DNA from: Mycobacteroides saopaulense
GTDB lineage: Bacteria; Actinomycetota; Actinomycetes; Mycobacteriales; Mycobacteriaceae
Assembly: GCF_001456355.1 (NCBI RefSeq)
Contig: NZ_CP010271.1
Span: forward strand, 2,666,001 to 2,730,000
DNA length: 64,000 nucleotides
Reading direction: 5' to 3'
Position 1 is the first letter of the stretch, and every line of letters begins with the position of its first letter. A program made the translations under genes and the position numbers. This document shows positions 16,817 through 24,478 of this stretch, one piece after another. Under the pieces are notes generated by a model. The model was not told the origin of the DNA, did not search any database, and saw nothing but the letters and a program-made list of their open reading frames with translations.

Positions 16817-18109
16817 CTAGTTCGTGCCGCAGTACGCGTTGTTGTTGGACGGCAGCCTGCGGGTGTTGGTGGCTGGTGTGATGGGTTGGCAGAGGGGTCC
16901 GGTGAGCATGTTGGCTTTGACCCAGGTGATTTCGTCGTTGGCGATCCGTAGGCAGGTGTCGTATTGGTCGCCTTGTTGTCCGAAGGTGGCGACGCAGTTG
17001 GTGGACATGTTGGCGAACAGGGTGTTGTTGCAGACGTCGACCGAGGTACCTCGCGGCGCGGCGTCCATGCACATTTGTTGACGCATGCAGGAGGGTGCGA
17101 AGTCCGCGGTGCGGCCGTCCGGTGATCGGTATTGGCTGGGGCCGCCCGGGCACATGCCTGAGTGTCGTTCGGCATAGAGCACCGGGTCGACGCCTGCGGG
17201 CCGGTACTTGCCGTCGATGTCGGTGACGTAGTCGGCAGGGACTGTGATGACTTGGGGTGCGCTGATGCCGTTGGGCATGCCGTCCCAGTCCGCGGTCAGA
17301 GCACCGCTAGTCGGAGTGTTCGAGGCGCGGTACGAGAGGGTGATCTCGATAGGGAAGGCGAAGATGTTGGCCTGGCCCAGGTTGATCAGGATGTTGGTTT
17401 GCCTGGGGAAACCTGGCCCGATACCCGGTGCCACGTTGATCGCGGCACCTTGTGTGTCGCGGGCCACCGGGATGGAGAATGTGCCGATGACTGTTGCGGG
17501 GCGACCTGGGTGAGGGTCTGTTTCCACTAGTACGACGTTGGTGCCCTGACGCAGGTGCGTGCCTTCCGGGATTCTGACGCCGACGGCCATATCCGAGGGC
17601 GAGAAGATGGTCTTGCGGCGGATGATGATGTCGCCGCCACCGCCGGAGAACGGGACCACCTGGTAATCCACATCATTCGAGGCATACGTTGCTCCCCCGT
17701 CGCCTGACCAAGCCGCGGCCTGCAGCGTCATCTCCCCTGGCAGATGGATCGCGATGTTCTTGCCGGCCCAGGTGGTCGGGAAAAAGATGCCGTCCTTGGC
17801 GAACATCGGCACCGTAAAGTTCGACAGCTCGCGCGCGGCCGCGAGCGGCTGACCCATACCGTTGCCCTCACCCTGGGGCGCTGACGACGAGACCTTTGCG
17901 CCGCCGATGTTATTGATGCGGGGTGCATCTTGGGGCATCTCCCGCGGCGCAGGCAGCGGCGGCGGAGTCGGAACCGCCGGGTCGGCCACTGCCATACCGA
18001 GGGTCGTCTTCGAACCAACAGTGGGCGGGACCACAAAAACGGCCGCCAGGAGCGTCAGGCCCACCAACATCAAACGTCGCAGCAGTGACGTCGCGGAGGT
18101 TTTTGTCAT
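16817..18109 (-). CDS. Exported protein of unknown function in the porin/nuclease operon
   Basis: A 430-residue protein with a signal peptide (KTSATSLLRRLMLVGLTLLA, then AVFVVPP) and a Pro-rich start to the mature part. The middle (about residues 75-290) is strand-rich with repeated Gly/Thr turns, suggesting a beta-sandwich-like body. The C-terminal 120 residues hold about ten Cys (CPGG, SCMRQQMCMD, DVCNNT, TNCVATF, YDTCLR, GPLCQP), so it is probably disulfide-bonded outside the membrane. The ATG at 18109 shares one base with the porin stop (TAATG). I know no family. Its position between a mycomembrane porin and an exported nuclease suggests an adaptor or partner (inference). Confidence 0.7.
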   Translation of the reverse strand: MTKTSATSLLRRLMLVGLTLLAAVFVVPPTVGSKTTLGMAVADPAVPTPPPLPAPREMPQDAPRINNIGGAKVSSSAPQGEGNGMGQPLAAARELSNFTVPMFAKDGIFFPTTWAGKNIAIHLPGEMTLQAAAWSGDGGATYASNDVDYQVVPFSGGGGDIIIRRKTIFSPSDMAVGVRIPEGTHLRQGTNVVLVETDPHPGRPATVIGTFSIPVARDTQGAAINVAPGIGPGFPRQTNILINLGQANIFAFPIEITLSYRASNTPTSGALTADWDGMPNGISAPQVITVPADYVTDIDGKYRPAGVDPVLYAERHSGMCPGGPSQYRSPDGRTADFAPSCMRQQMCMDAAPRGTSVDVCNNTLFANMSTNCVATFGQQGDQYDTCLRIANDEITWVKANMLTGPLCQPITPATNTRRLPSNNNAYCGTN

Positions 18110-18888
18110 TAGAGGTCTTTCGGTTCGCCGTAGACGGTTTGGGTGTCGTTGCCGTTCTCGGTGCGGATCCGGAAGGTCGCGAAGGACTGGATTTTGACCT
18201 GGCCGCCGCAACCGTCGGCTTCGACGTTCTGGTTACGCACCTGCGACACGGCATGCATATTCCGGAAGTTGATGCGGTCCATCGGCAACTGCGCCAAACC
18301 ACCCGGCTTGAGCAGCACCCGCATGTAACCACCGATGTGCTCTTGGGCCCCCACCGAGGCACCACCGGACACTCCACCGAAACCGCCGCCTTGGCCGCCG
18401 CCTCCGCCGGAGCCGCCTTGGCCGCCGCCGTAGGCTCCGCCGTAGGCCTGTCCGGAGAGCTGCTGGCTAAGCGTAAGACCAAGATCTCCGCCAAGTTCGA
18501 CACCGGAGGACGAGTCGGTGCGACAGCCCACGAAGTACCCCGTCTCCAGCTGCGCGTCCTGGATGACCGCAGAACCCGCCCCGGCGATCGTGGCCTCGGC
18601 ACGGTACGACACCCGGGCTTGCCAGGAGTTGCTCGCCCCGGCGATGTTGTCGATGTGATCGATCACCTCGTTAGTCATCGTCAACCCGACAGTCCAACCA
18701 TCATCGGTTACGAACTGCTGCTGCTGATCGGGCATCACCTGCGGGTCGGCGAAGGCATACGGAGCACCGGACAGGAGTGCCACTGCAACTGTGAGTGATG
18801 TTGCGACCGGCACGCGACGTCTTGGGCGCCTGCGTCGTAATGCAGTAGTCAACGGCATATCTCCCCGTCGGAGCACGAACCTGTGCAT
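18109..18888 (-). CDS. MspA-family porin-like protein
   Basis: A 259-residue exported protein. An Arg-rich n-region and hydrophobic core (PVATSLTVAVALLSGAPYAFA) form a signal peptide cleaved near ADPQ. The mature part follows the MspA pattern: FVTDDGWTVGLTMTNE, QLETGYFVGCRTDSSSGVEL, GGYMRVLLKPGG and the family ending TVYGEP. It has an unusual Gly-rich insertion (about residues 165-190, GGAYGGGQGGSGGGG-like) and two Cys absent from classical MspA. MspA proteins form octameric pores in the mycolate outer membrane. The ATG at 18888 is chosen because it lies downstream of a good promoter (-10 at 18920-18925) and has AAGGGG upstream; the ATG at 18933 would lie upstream of that promoter's -10. It is the first gene of a three-gene exported operon. 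Confidence 0.8.
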   Translation of the reverse strand: MHRFVLRRGDMPLTTALRRRRPRRRVPVATSLTVAVALLSGAPYAFADPQVMPDQQQQFVTDDGWTVGLTMTNEVIDHIDNIAGASNSWQARVSYRAEATIAGAGSAVIQDAQLETGYFVGCRTDSSSGVELGGDLGLTLSQQLSGQAYGGAYGGGQGGSGGGGGQGGGFGGVSGGASVGAQEHIGGYMRVLLKPGGLAQLPMDRINFRNMHAVSQVRNQNVEADGCGGQVKIQSFATFRIRTENGNDTQTVYGEPKDL

Positions 18889-18919
18889 GGGTGCCGTCCC
18901 CTTGGCTGGCACACGCAGA

Positions 18920-18963
18920 TTTATAGCAGTCAATGCTCGCTATAGCAACATTTACTAGCAAAA
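18920..18963 (-). promoter_or_regulatory. Promoter of porin/nuclease operon with block shared with the RiPP-like locus
   Basis: Reading the minus strand, a -35-like TTGCTA (18943-18948) and -10-like TATAAA (18920-18925) are 17 nt apart. The block 18921-18963 matches 23341-23383 without gaps at 30 of 43 positions, including CATTGACTG in the spacer and GTAAAT upstream of the -35. Conservation across the spacer suggests a common regulator. Confidence 0.7.
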
Positions 18964-19035
18964 CAATGCCTGTAGTGCGCTTACCGGTAAAGAATTGCGG
19001 TAGGGTGACCGGCGGGCGGGAAAGCCGAAGAACGG

Positions 19036-19512
19036 ATGGGGACAATGCCAAACAAGGGTCACGATCAACAGGTTGCTGAGGACATGCGCGCAGAGAGCCT
19101 GGCCGCTAAGCTCACCAAGTTGTACGAGGTGATGAGTCCTGCAGGCGAAGCTGTCTCCGACGCGACGGTCGCCGATGGAATCTTCGAGAAGACGGGGGTG
19201 CAGATGAGTGGGCCGTACTTGTGCCTGCTGCGCACCGGCAAGCGCACCAACCCGACCGTGCAGAACGTGCAGGCCATCGCCGAATACTTCGGAGTCCCGG
19301 CCTCCTACCTCATCGACGCCGGCGCCGACGCCGCGATCGAATCCGAGCTGCGCCTCGTCAAAGCCATGCGCGACAACGGCATCCGTGACATCGCCACAAG
19401 ATTGTCGGGGCTTACCCCCGAGTCGATCGGGAATCTGGCCGGCATCGTCGATCGCCTGCGTGAACTGGAGAACCTGCCACCGATCGGACCCACTGATGAA
19501 CCTTCGACGTAA
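19036..19512 (+). CDS. EspR-like XRE-family transcriptional regulator
   Basis: A 158-residue helix-turn-helix protein closely patterned on mycobacterial EspR: FEKTGVQMSGPYLCLLRTGKRTNPTVQNVQAIAEYFGVPASYL (residues 50-93, in pieces) is the XRE HTH, and the C-terminal AIESELRLVKAMRDNGIRDIATR region is the dimerisation part. EspR is a nucleoid-associated regulator of ESX-1 genes; this island-borne paralogue probably acts locally. It diverges from the porin operon and is the first gene of a unit with the ImmA-like and MAB_1171c-type genes (17-nt overlap with the next). The TTACCGGTAA palindrome upstream (about 18977-18986) could be a binding site. Confidence 0.83.
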   Translation: MGTMPNKGHDQQVAEDMRAESLAAKLTKLYEVMSPAGEAVSDATVADGIFEKTGVQMSGPYLCLLRTGKRTNPTVQNVQAIAEYFGVPASYLIDAGADAAIESELRLVKAMRDNGIRDIATRLSGLTPESIGNLAGIVDRLRELENLPPIGPTDEPST

Positions 19513-19999
19513 ACGCCCACAACACACAGGCTTACCCGAAACCGACATGCGTCAGCTCATCGGACAGCTTCCCGTACCCAGCCCCTTCGACCGGACCGCG
19601 TTCATCCACACCGTCGAACAGCTGCGCGGCCGCCGGATCACCCTCCTGCCCGTCGACGCCACGCTATTGGCGGGAAGTGCGTGCGGTCTGTGGCTAGTGC
19701 GCGAACACGACGACATCGTGCTGTATCAAGACGGAACCTCCCAGCTGCACGCCGACCAGATCATCCTGCACGAACTCGGCCACATGCTGCTCGGCCACGA
19801 CAAGAACGCGAAAACAGACACCGCGCAAATGGTCTCAGCGCTCACCCCAAACCTGGACCCCGGCACGGTCAAAGCAGCCCTCGGTCGCAGCGCCTACAAC
19901 ACCACCGCCGAACACGACGCCGAACTCTTCGCCAGCCTCATCCTTAGCCACTCCCCCAAAGACCGAACCCTCACCGACGTCCTCCTCGGGCGCCAGTGA
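19496..19999 (+). CDS. ImmA/IrrE-family metallopeptidase-like protein
   Basis: A 167-residue protein with a zinc-protease motif HELGHMLLGH at residues 92-101 and a downstream AEHDAELFASLIL helix that supplies the third ligand Glu, as in ImmA/IrrE proteins. ImmA cleaves a cognate XRE repressor in some mobile elements. Being encoded directly after an XRE protein suggests a repressor-protease relationship, but this is not shown. The ATG at 19496 lies inside the end of the regulator gene, so translation is coupled. The 3' end overlaps the next gene as GTGA. Confidence 0.8.
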   Translation: MNLRRKRPQHTGLPETDMRQLIGQLPVPSPFDRTAFIHTVEQLRGRRITLLPVDATLLAGSACGLWLVREHDDIVLYQDGTSQLHADQIILHELGHMLLGHDKNAKTDTAQMVSALTPNLDPGTVKAALGRSAYNTTAEHDAELFASLILSHSPKDRTLTDVLLGRQ

Positions 20000-21156
20000 C
20001 CAGCGCGGTACCCGGCTTCATCTCTTGGCCAGTCTTCGCCTGTTTCGTGTTGGTGCTGGCTTTTCGACGGCGTTGGCTGGGCGCCGGGCTCGCCGCCCGC
20101 CACCGCAATCGTGCACTGACTTACCTTGCCGCCACTCACCTGGCCAGCGAACCGCAGGTACAGCACCTGCTCGCCACCACTATCCCAACCACAGCCGGCA
20201 CCACCTCCCAAATCCCTCTGGCACTGCTACTACTAACGTGCCCTGAAGTCATCGGCATTATCGCGATGACCGATGGCCTCGACCCCGACACTCTGGTCCG
20301 CGGCTACCGCCACTACCGCACCGCGACCGTCGCCACCATTACCGTGCTCTACTTCGTCGCGATCACCCCCCGCAGGCAGGATCAACCCATCGCCCTGGCC
20401 AGCGACAACTCTGAAGTACTGGCCGCCGCCATCTGGTCAATCCTGTCGGTCACCGCAGCCACCATGATCCTGTGGCAGCTCACCAAGAACCTGCGCCAGA
20501 CACGCACAACCACCGCACAACGCCTCATCGCCGTCGAACTGGGCGCAATCGCCGCTTTGATCTGCTTACCCGGCTTGAGCATCTTCACCCTGGCCCTACT
20601 GGAACGCCTGGACCTGGCCTACACCTTGACTGTGCGCCAAGCCATCTACTCCTACGCCAGCTTCGGAGCCCTCCTGGCCGCCCTGCCCCTGGCGCTGGGA
20701 CCCTGCTTCGTCGCCGCACAAGCCCTCCTGCACCGCGACACCAACGGTCGCACCTGGCGCAAACTCCAACCCCTCTGGACCGACCTCACCACCGCCTACC
20801 CAGACACCGTCCTCAACCCGCCCCCACAACGATTCCAACCCGTCACCGACTTTCAACTGCACCGCATCATCATCGAAATACGTGACGCCCTACTACAACT
20901 GGCCCCCCACATCACCGCACTCACCGACACCGACCGACAACAACTCATTCACGTCTGCAGACCAACCGCCGGTGACCAACTGAGCGCACAACACGCGCTA
21001 CAGATAGCCAAAGCAATCGGCCGCACGACTACCGCCAACCCCTCACCCACCAGCATGACACCCCTGCCCACTGCCACCAGCCGCGAAGACGAACTCACCC
21101 AACTCATCGACCTCACCACCTGGTGGCCTGCGGCCAAAATGCTTGCGCGACAATAA
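19996..21156 (+). CDS. MAB_1171c-type putative transporter/membrane protein
   Basis: A 386-residue integral membrane protein with about seven hydrophobic segments in the first 250 residues (VPGFISWPVFACFVLVLAF onwards). A cytoplasmic C-terminal domain begins near RTWRKLQPLWTDLTTAYPD, the DUF6545-like segment. Triplets of EspR-like regulator, ImmA-like protein and this membrane family recur in actinobacterial accessory regions. The biochemical role is unknown. The GTG start overlaps the preceding stop. It is transcribed towards the HExxH enzyme gene, with a degraded short frame between. Confidence 0.75.
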   Translation: MTSAVPGFISWPVFACFVLVLAFRRRWLGAGLAARHRNRALTYLAATHLASEPQVQHLLATTIPTTAGTTSQIPLALLLLTCPEVIGIIAMTDGLDPDTLVRGYRHYRTATVATITVLYFVAITPRRQDQPIALASDNSEVLAAAIWSILSVTAATMILWQLTKNLRQTRTTTAQRLIAVELGAIAALICLPGLSIFTLALLERLDLAYTLTVRQAIYSYASFGALLAALPLALGPCFVAAQALLHRDTNGRTWRKLQPLWTDLTTAYPDTVLNPPPQRFQPVTDFQLHRIIIEIRDALLQLAPHITALTDTDRQQLIHVCRPTAGDQLSAQHALQIAKAIGRTTTANPSPTSMTPLPTATSREDELTQLIDLTTWWPAAKMLARQ

Positions 21157-21224
21157 TATTTCAAGATGACGGCGACACCACAGCGATCGCAGGACCGGTC
21201 GATATCCAATTTGTGAGGGCTCCG

Positions 21225-21407
21225 ATGTTTGTTATCGAAGACGACGAGCATGCCAAAGAACTCGGCAGGTACCGGCACAGGGCGGACGCAATCACGGAGC
21301 TGCGGCGCCTAGCCCAGTTGCCGTGGGATGTATCGCTACACTTTCAATGCGTGTTTACACAACGCCGTGGCGCGTCACTTGTAAAATCGCATCGCTTGAT
21401 TCATTAA
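21225..21407 (+). pseudogene. Truncated small conserved protein remnant
   Basis: The first 30 codons from the ATG at 21225 (VIEDDEHAKELGRYRHRADA, then ITELRRLAQLPWD) look like the start of a common actinobacterial small protein that normally continues with a Cys-containing, Tyr-rich C terminus. Here the reading changes to unrelated sequence after PWD and runs into the convergent HExxH gene. I read it as a 3'-truncated remnant; the family comparison is from memory. Confidence 0.45.
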
Positions 21408-22890
21408 TCATATTCCTGGCCATGGCATCTGCCGAAGGATGCGGCAACGTGTAGCCGCCGTCATTTGATAGCCGAATCAGGATGCCGTGAACGGCGTTTC
21501 GTGTTGCCGCAAAGCGAGACATCGGGTCAGGCAATGCACCGGCAGCCTGTAGTTGAGCCATATCGACTGTCGGCAGGTAGCTCGCCAAGGTGTGAGTCTT
21601 GTCGGACTCAATGCGGGCGAGATCACCTGCCAGAGCCGATATCTCGGCCGCACCGGCCATCTCACCTAGCGCTCGGGTCTCTCGCTGGTATCGAGTAAGC
21701 AGAAACGGAAAGGTTCGATCCCCTGGCGGCGGGCTGACATCGAGTGCCGACAGCACCGCCAATAGCCAGTGAGCCAACCGGATCCCTGCAGCACCCAAAT
21801 TGGGTTCGCACTCAGTGACAAGCTGGTGGCCAAGGTAATAGGCGCGGTCCAGAGCTGTTCTCGAATCCGTCCGCGGATTCAGATCCAGATTCGGACCGTA
21901 CGTGGACATGTAGCGACCTTCAAGTCGATCCGCCGCCAAGCCGAGTAGGCCCAAATGGGTGTAGACGTGGAATGCTGCGAAAACCCTGTGCGTGTCCCAT
22001 TGATTCTGTGTGCCACTTGCCCCCGCGATGTTCCACGGAGCGGTCACACGCAGTAACGCTCGGCCAGACAGATCAGCCTCACCGGGCAGTTCCGCCAGAA
22101 CCGAATGCGCATGTCGGAAATCATAAAATTTGTGATGTAGCGCTTCGTGTAAAAGATATTCTGCTGTGCGCCAAGGATTCCCGAAGGCAGACTCCCCGAT
22201 ATAGAACGTACCAGGGATGAGGACGGTGGAGCCTGAGGACATGCTCTTGCCCGAATCAGCTGGGCCGACTACTGCGATCTGGGTTGCGTGTTGCAGCGCC
22301 GAATACGCCAGATTCGGAGTGAGTGCCTCCAATAGCTCAAAGCCCTGTTGAAGCTGGCGGACTTGTTCGCATGTCGGTTCGCGCAAGTCGCTGTTTCGAA
22401 AGTAGAACCGAGAGGCCGCCCTAAACACTCGCGTACACGGATCTTGTCTACGCTCCTCGCGCCAGATCCGCGTCGGCACCTTTCCCGATAGCCCAAGTGT
22501 GCGACCTTCGGCGATAGCACTGGGCGGCCCGTGCTCTCCGCTTCGTAACTGTTCAGCGCATTGCTCGAACACCGCCTCCCTATCGCGGCCGCAGGTCGGC
22601 CCAACCTCGTCAACACCGCTGGTTCTAGCGTAAAACTCATCGAGGACCGCGATACGCACACTTGTGTCCTGCAGGTACGCGCGCGCTGTTGCCTGATCGA
22701 CCGTCTGAAGCTGCTCGTAGAAACCCCTTGCCGGCGCGGACGTCTCTGCGAGTCTCCCTAAACGCCGATCGATGACGGCGTACATGCTCGTCAGGATGTA
22801 CTCGCTGGCCCCGAACGGAAAATGATCGGCAACAAGATGATCAATCTCTTCATCCGAAACTACGGACCGTACGACATCTACAACGCTCAT
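21355..22890 (-). CDS. HExxH-type peptide beta-hydroxylase-like RiPP enzyme
   Basis: A 511-residue protein with a HEALHH metal motif at residues 248-253 (preceded by RTAEYLL). A conserved-looking APWN...WDTHRVFAAFHVYTHLG region follows (about 284-314) with His at 301, 308 and 312 as candidates for the third metal ligand. The size and arrangement match the HEXXH-motif family found beside ribosomal peptide precursors, now described as alpha-ketoglutarate-dependent peptide beta-hydroxylases. It is the last gene of a three-gene unit, starting 29 nt after a 67-residue precursor-like peptide. There is no signal peptide, so it acts in the cytoplasm. The substrate is probably the adjacent peptides (inference). 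Exact chemistry cannot be read from sequence. Confidence 0.72.
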   Translation of the reverse strand: MSVVDVVRSVVSDEEIDHLVADHFPFGASEYILTSMYAVIDRRLGRLAETSAPARGFYEQLQTVDQATARAYLQDTSVRIAVLDEFYARTSGVDEVGPTCGRDREAVFEQCAEQLRSGEHGPPSAIAEGRTLGLSGKVPTRIWREERRQDPCTRVFRAASRFYFRNSDLREPTCEQVRQLQQGFELLEALTPNLAYSALQHATQIAVVGPADSGKSMSSGSTVLIPGTFYIGESAFGNPWRTAEYLLHEALHHKFYDFRHAHSVLAELPGEADLSGRALLRVTAPWNIAGASGTQNQWDTHRVFAAFHVYTHLGLLGLAADRLEGRYMSTYGPNLDLNPRTDSRTALDRAYYLGHQLVTECEPNLGAAGIRLAHWLLAVLSALDVSPPPGDRTFPFLLTRYQRETRALGEMAGAAEISALAGDLARIESDKTHTLASYLPTVDMAQLQAAGALPDPMSRFAATRNAVHGILIRLSNDGGYTLPHPSADAMARNMINESSDAILQVTRHGVV

Positions 22891-22919
22891 GTACGCGCGT
22901 CCCCGTCTGCTAGCTGACT

Positions 22920-23123
22920 TTAGTGCTGGTGAACATGGTTGCCGGAGGCTGGATCATCGAGATCCACATGCCCTTGAGTCACCCGCGAAATCGGTGCATC
23001 TTCGTCGTGAAACTCCTCAACTTCGCCGGTCGGCAGATCAGACAAGGGGTCGTCCCGTAGGCGATGCGGCTCCTGTCTAATCGGTGGCGGCCATTTGTCC
23101 TGCCAATCTGGACCGTTCACCAT
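22920..23123 (-). CDS. Putative RiPP precursor peptide 2
   Basis: A 67-residue acidic peptide. The last 15 residues, VDLDDPASGNHVHQH, are near-identical to the end of the upstream 48-residue peptide, while the N-terminal 50 residues are unrelated. A conserved C terminus on variable leaders is the reverse of ordinary paralogy and points to the C terminus as a modified core or recognition element. The ATG at 23123 lies 2 nt after the stop of peptide 1, so the two are coupled; its own ribosome-binding site is poor. The HExxH enzyme gene follows by 29 nt. Confidence 0.7.
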   Translation of the reverse strand: MVNGPDWQDKWPPPIRQEPHRLRDDPLSDLPTGEVEEFHDEDAPISRVTQGHVDLDDPASGNHVHQH

Positions 23124-23125
23124 CG

Positions 23126-23272
23126 CTAGTGCGAGTGGACGTGGTTGCCGGTGCCCGGATCGTCGACATCGATGACACCGGGACCGCCACGGCCACGAGC
23201 CTGAACTTCCGATTCCTTCAGTGCCGCAGCATCTTCGGGGCTCAGATCCTCTGTGGATTTCTTGTCTGTCAT
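23126..23272 (-). CDS. Putative RiPP precursor peptide 1
   Basis: A 48-residue peptide with a charged helical leader-like part (MTDKKSTEDLSPEDAAALKE), then a Gly-rich turn (RGRGGPG) and the C terminus VIDVDDPGTGNHVHSH. It shares that end with peptide 2, also at the DNA level, so the ends probably arose by duplication. AGAGG 8 nt before the ATG at 23272 supports this start; the frame is open to 23353 but that part overlaps the promoter. It is the first gene of the putative RiPP operon, behind a promoter sharing a block with the porin operon. Confidence 0.72.
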   Translation of the reverse strand: MTDKKSTEDLSPEDAAALKESEVQARGRGGPGVIDVDDPGTGNHVHSH

Positions 23273-23339
23273 GGCAGTACCTCTCGTGTTGGGTGACGCG
23301 CTGCGGTTTCTTTGGCCCGTCGGCAAAGCCGACACCGAA

Positions 23340-23383
23340 GATATATCAGTCAATGATTATCGACGCAAGATTTACCAGAAAAA
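23340..23383 (-). promoter_or_regulatory. Promoter of the RiPP-like operon with shared conserved block
   Basis: On the minus strand a -35-like TTGCGT (23363-23368) and -10-like TATATC (23340-23345) are 17 nt apart, about 60 nt before the start of peptide 1. The block matches the promoter at 18921-18963 (30 of 43 positions, no gaps), including CATTGACTG and GTAAAT. Confidence 0.7.
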
Positions 23384-23468
23384 TTCTTGGGGTCTGAGTT
23401 GACCTAATATGAGACGGCCCTACTGGAATCAAGCCGACCATCCGGACCTCGCAAACACTGAAAATCCC

Positions 23469-23497
23469 GTTGACTGTGCCGTTGGGGCACGGTCAAC
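23469..23497. promoter_or_regulatory. 12-bp hairpin/operator before the CPBP protease gene
   Basis: Arms 23469-23480 (GTTGACTGTGCC) and 23486-23497 (GGCACGGTCAAC) pair fully except for one G-T wobble around a 5-nt loop. It ends 9 nt before the GTG start, so as RNA it would occlude initiation; as DNA it could be an operator. No Shine-Dalgarno sequence is visible between it and the GTG. Confidence 0.55.
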
Positions 23498-23506
23498 ACT
23501 GATTGC

Positions 23507-24199
23507 GTGAACCCCGCAGACAATCGTTACCAGGATCACCGCCTGCCCGGCTGGCCCGAAGTGAGTGTGGCCGTCCTGGCCGCCGCAGTGCTCTATATGG
23601 TCGGTGCGGTGACTGCTCTCCGGCTCCCACCTGGCTGTCCAATCTCGCCCGGTCAGGCCAACTTCCTCGTTTCAGGTCTTGCCCCCTTGGGGGCTTTCGC
23701 TCTGGCTGCACTTGTCCGGTTCCGAGATGTGCGCCCCTTCGGGGTGCGGCGCGTGCACGCCGGTTGGTTGGTCGTGGCCATGGGAGTCGGCTTGGCATGC
23801 TTCGTGTTGAGCTGGCCGGTCTCGGCGCTGTTCGATCCGTTTTTTCCCGGCTCGGAAAGTGTCCAGCAAGGTTATCGGGACGCGGCCAGCGCTGGCTTGT
23901 CCTCACTCGTGGTGACCTTTGCGCTCGGCGGGCTGCTCACGCCCCTGGGTGAAGAGGCGCTGTTTCGCGGCGTCTTGGCACAGTTCCTCTCACGTTGGGG
24001 CACTTGGATCGGTCTGTTGGTCAGCGCAGCCGTCTTCGCGCTCGCTCATGGCATTAACGCTGTCATGCCACTGGCATTCGTCATCGGGCTCAGCACCGGA
24101 CTGCTGCTACAGCTTTCCGGCTCTATCTGGCCAGGAGTGCTGGTCCATGCCGTCTACAACAGTTTGGGTATCTTTTACCACGCCGTCGCCGGCGGCTGA
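23507..24199 (+). CDS. CPBP-family intramembrane metalloprotease
   Basis: A 230-residue membrane protein of the CAAX-prenyl-protease/bacteriocin-processing (Abi) family. Catalytic motifs are EEALFRG (Glu149, Glu150, Arg154), FALAHG (His181) and HAVYN (His214, Asn218), in helices typical of the family. Members process peptides or provide self-immunity in bacteriocin loci. It diverges from the two precursor-like peptides and the HExxH enzyme, so leader removal or immunity for that peptide is a reasonable guess. The GTG start directly follows a strong hairpin. Confidence 0.83.
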   Translation: MNPADNRYQDHRLPGWPEVSVAVLAAAVLYMVGAVTALRLPPGCPISPGQANFLVSGLAPLGAFALAALVRFRDVRPFGVRRVHAGWLVVAMGVGLACFVLSWPVSALFDPFFPGSESVQQGYRDAASAGLSSLVVTFALGGLLTPLGEEALFRGVLAQFLSRWGTWIGLLVSAAVFALAHGINAVMPLAFVIGLSTGLLLQLSGSIWPGVLVHAVYNSLGIFYHAVAGG

Positions 24200-24478
24200 C
24201 TCGAATCAGCATCTCAGGCAACTTGCTAACCAAACGCCATATCCCAGAGGCCTTTTAGCCAAGATTGGCTCGGAGCCAACGTCCCGCCAACTTTCGCATG
24301 AGTCGATGGCTCAGGCCCCCTAGAAACAGATCAACCCCGGCGCGCCGTAGCCATCTATCGGGTCAGACGGATCGTGGGGCCTAAGCCGCAGAACCCGTAC
24401 CTTGCTCACCGAAAAGTAGGCGCTAGAAGGCGAATTAGCATCTGACGGCGCACCCTCGCCCGTCACCGCTCGACGGCA

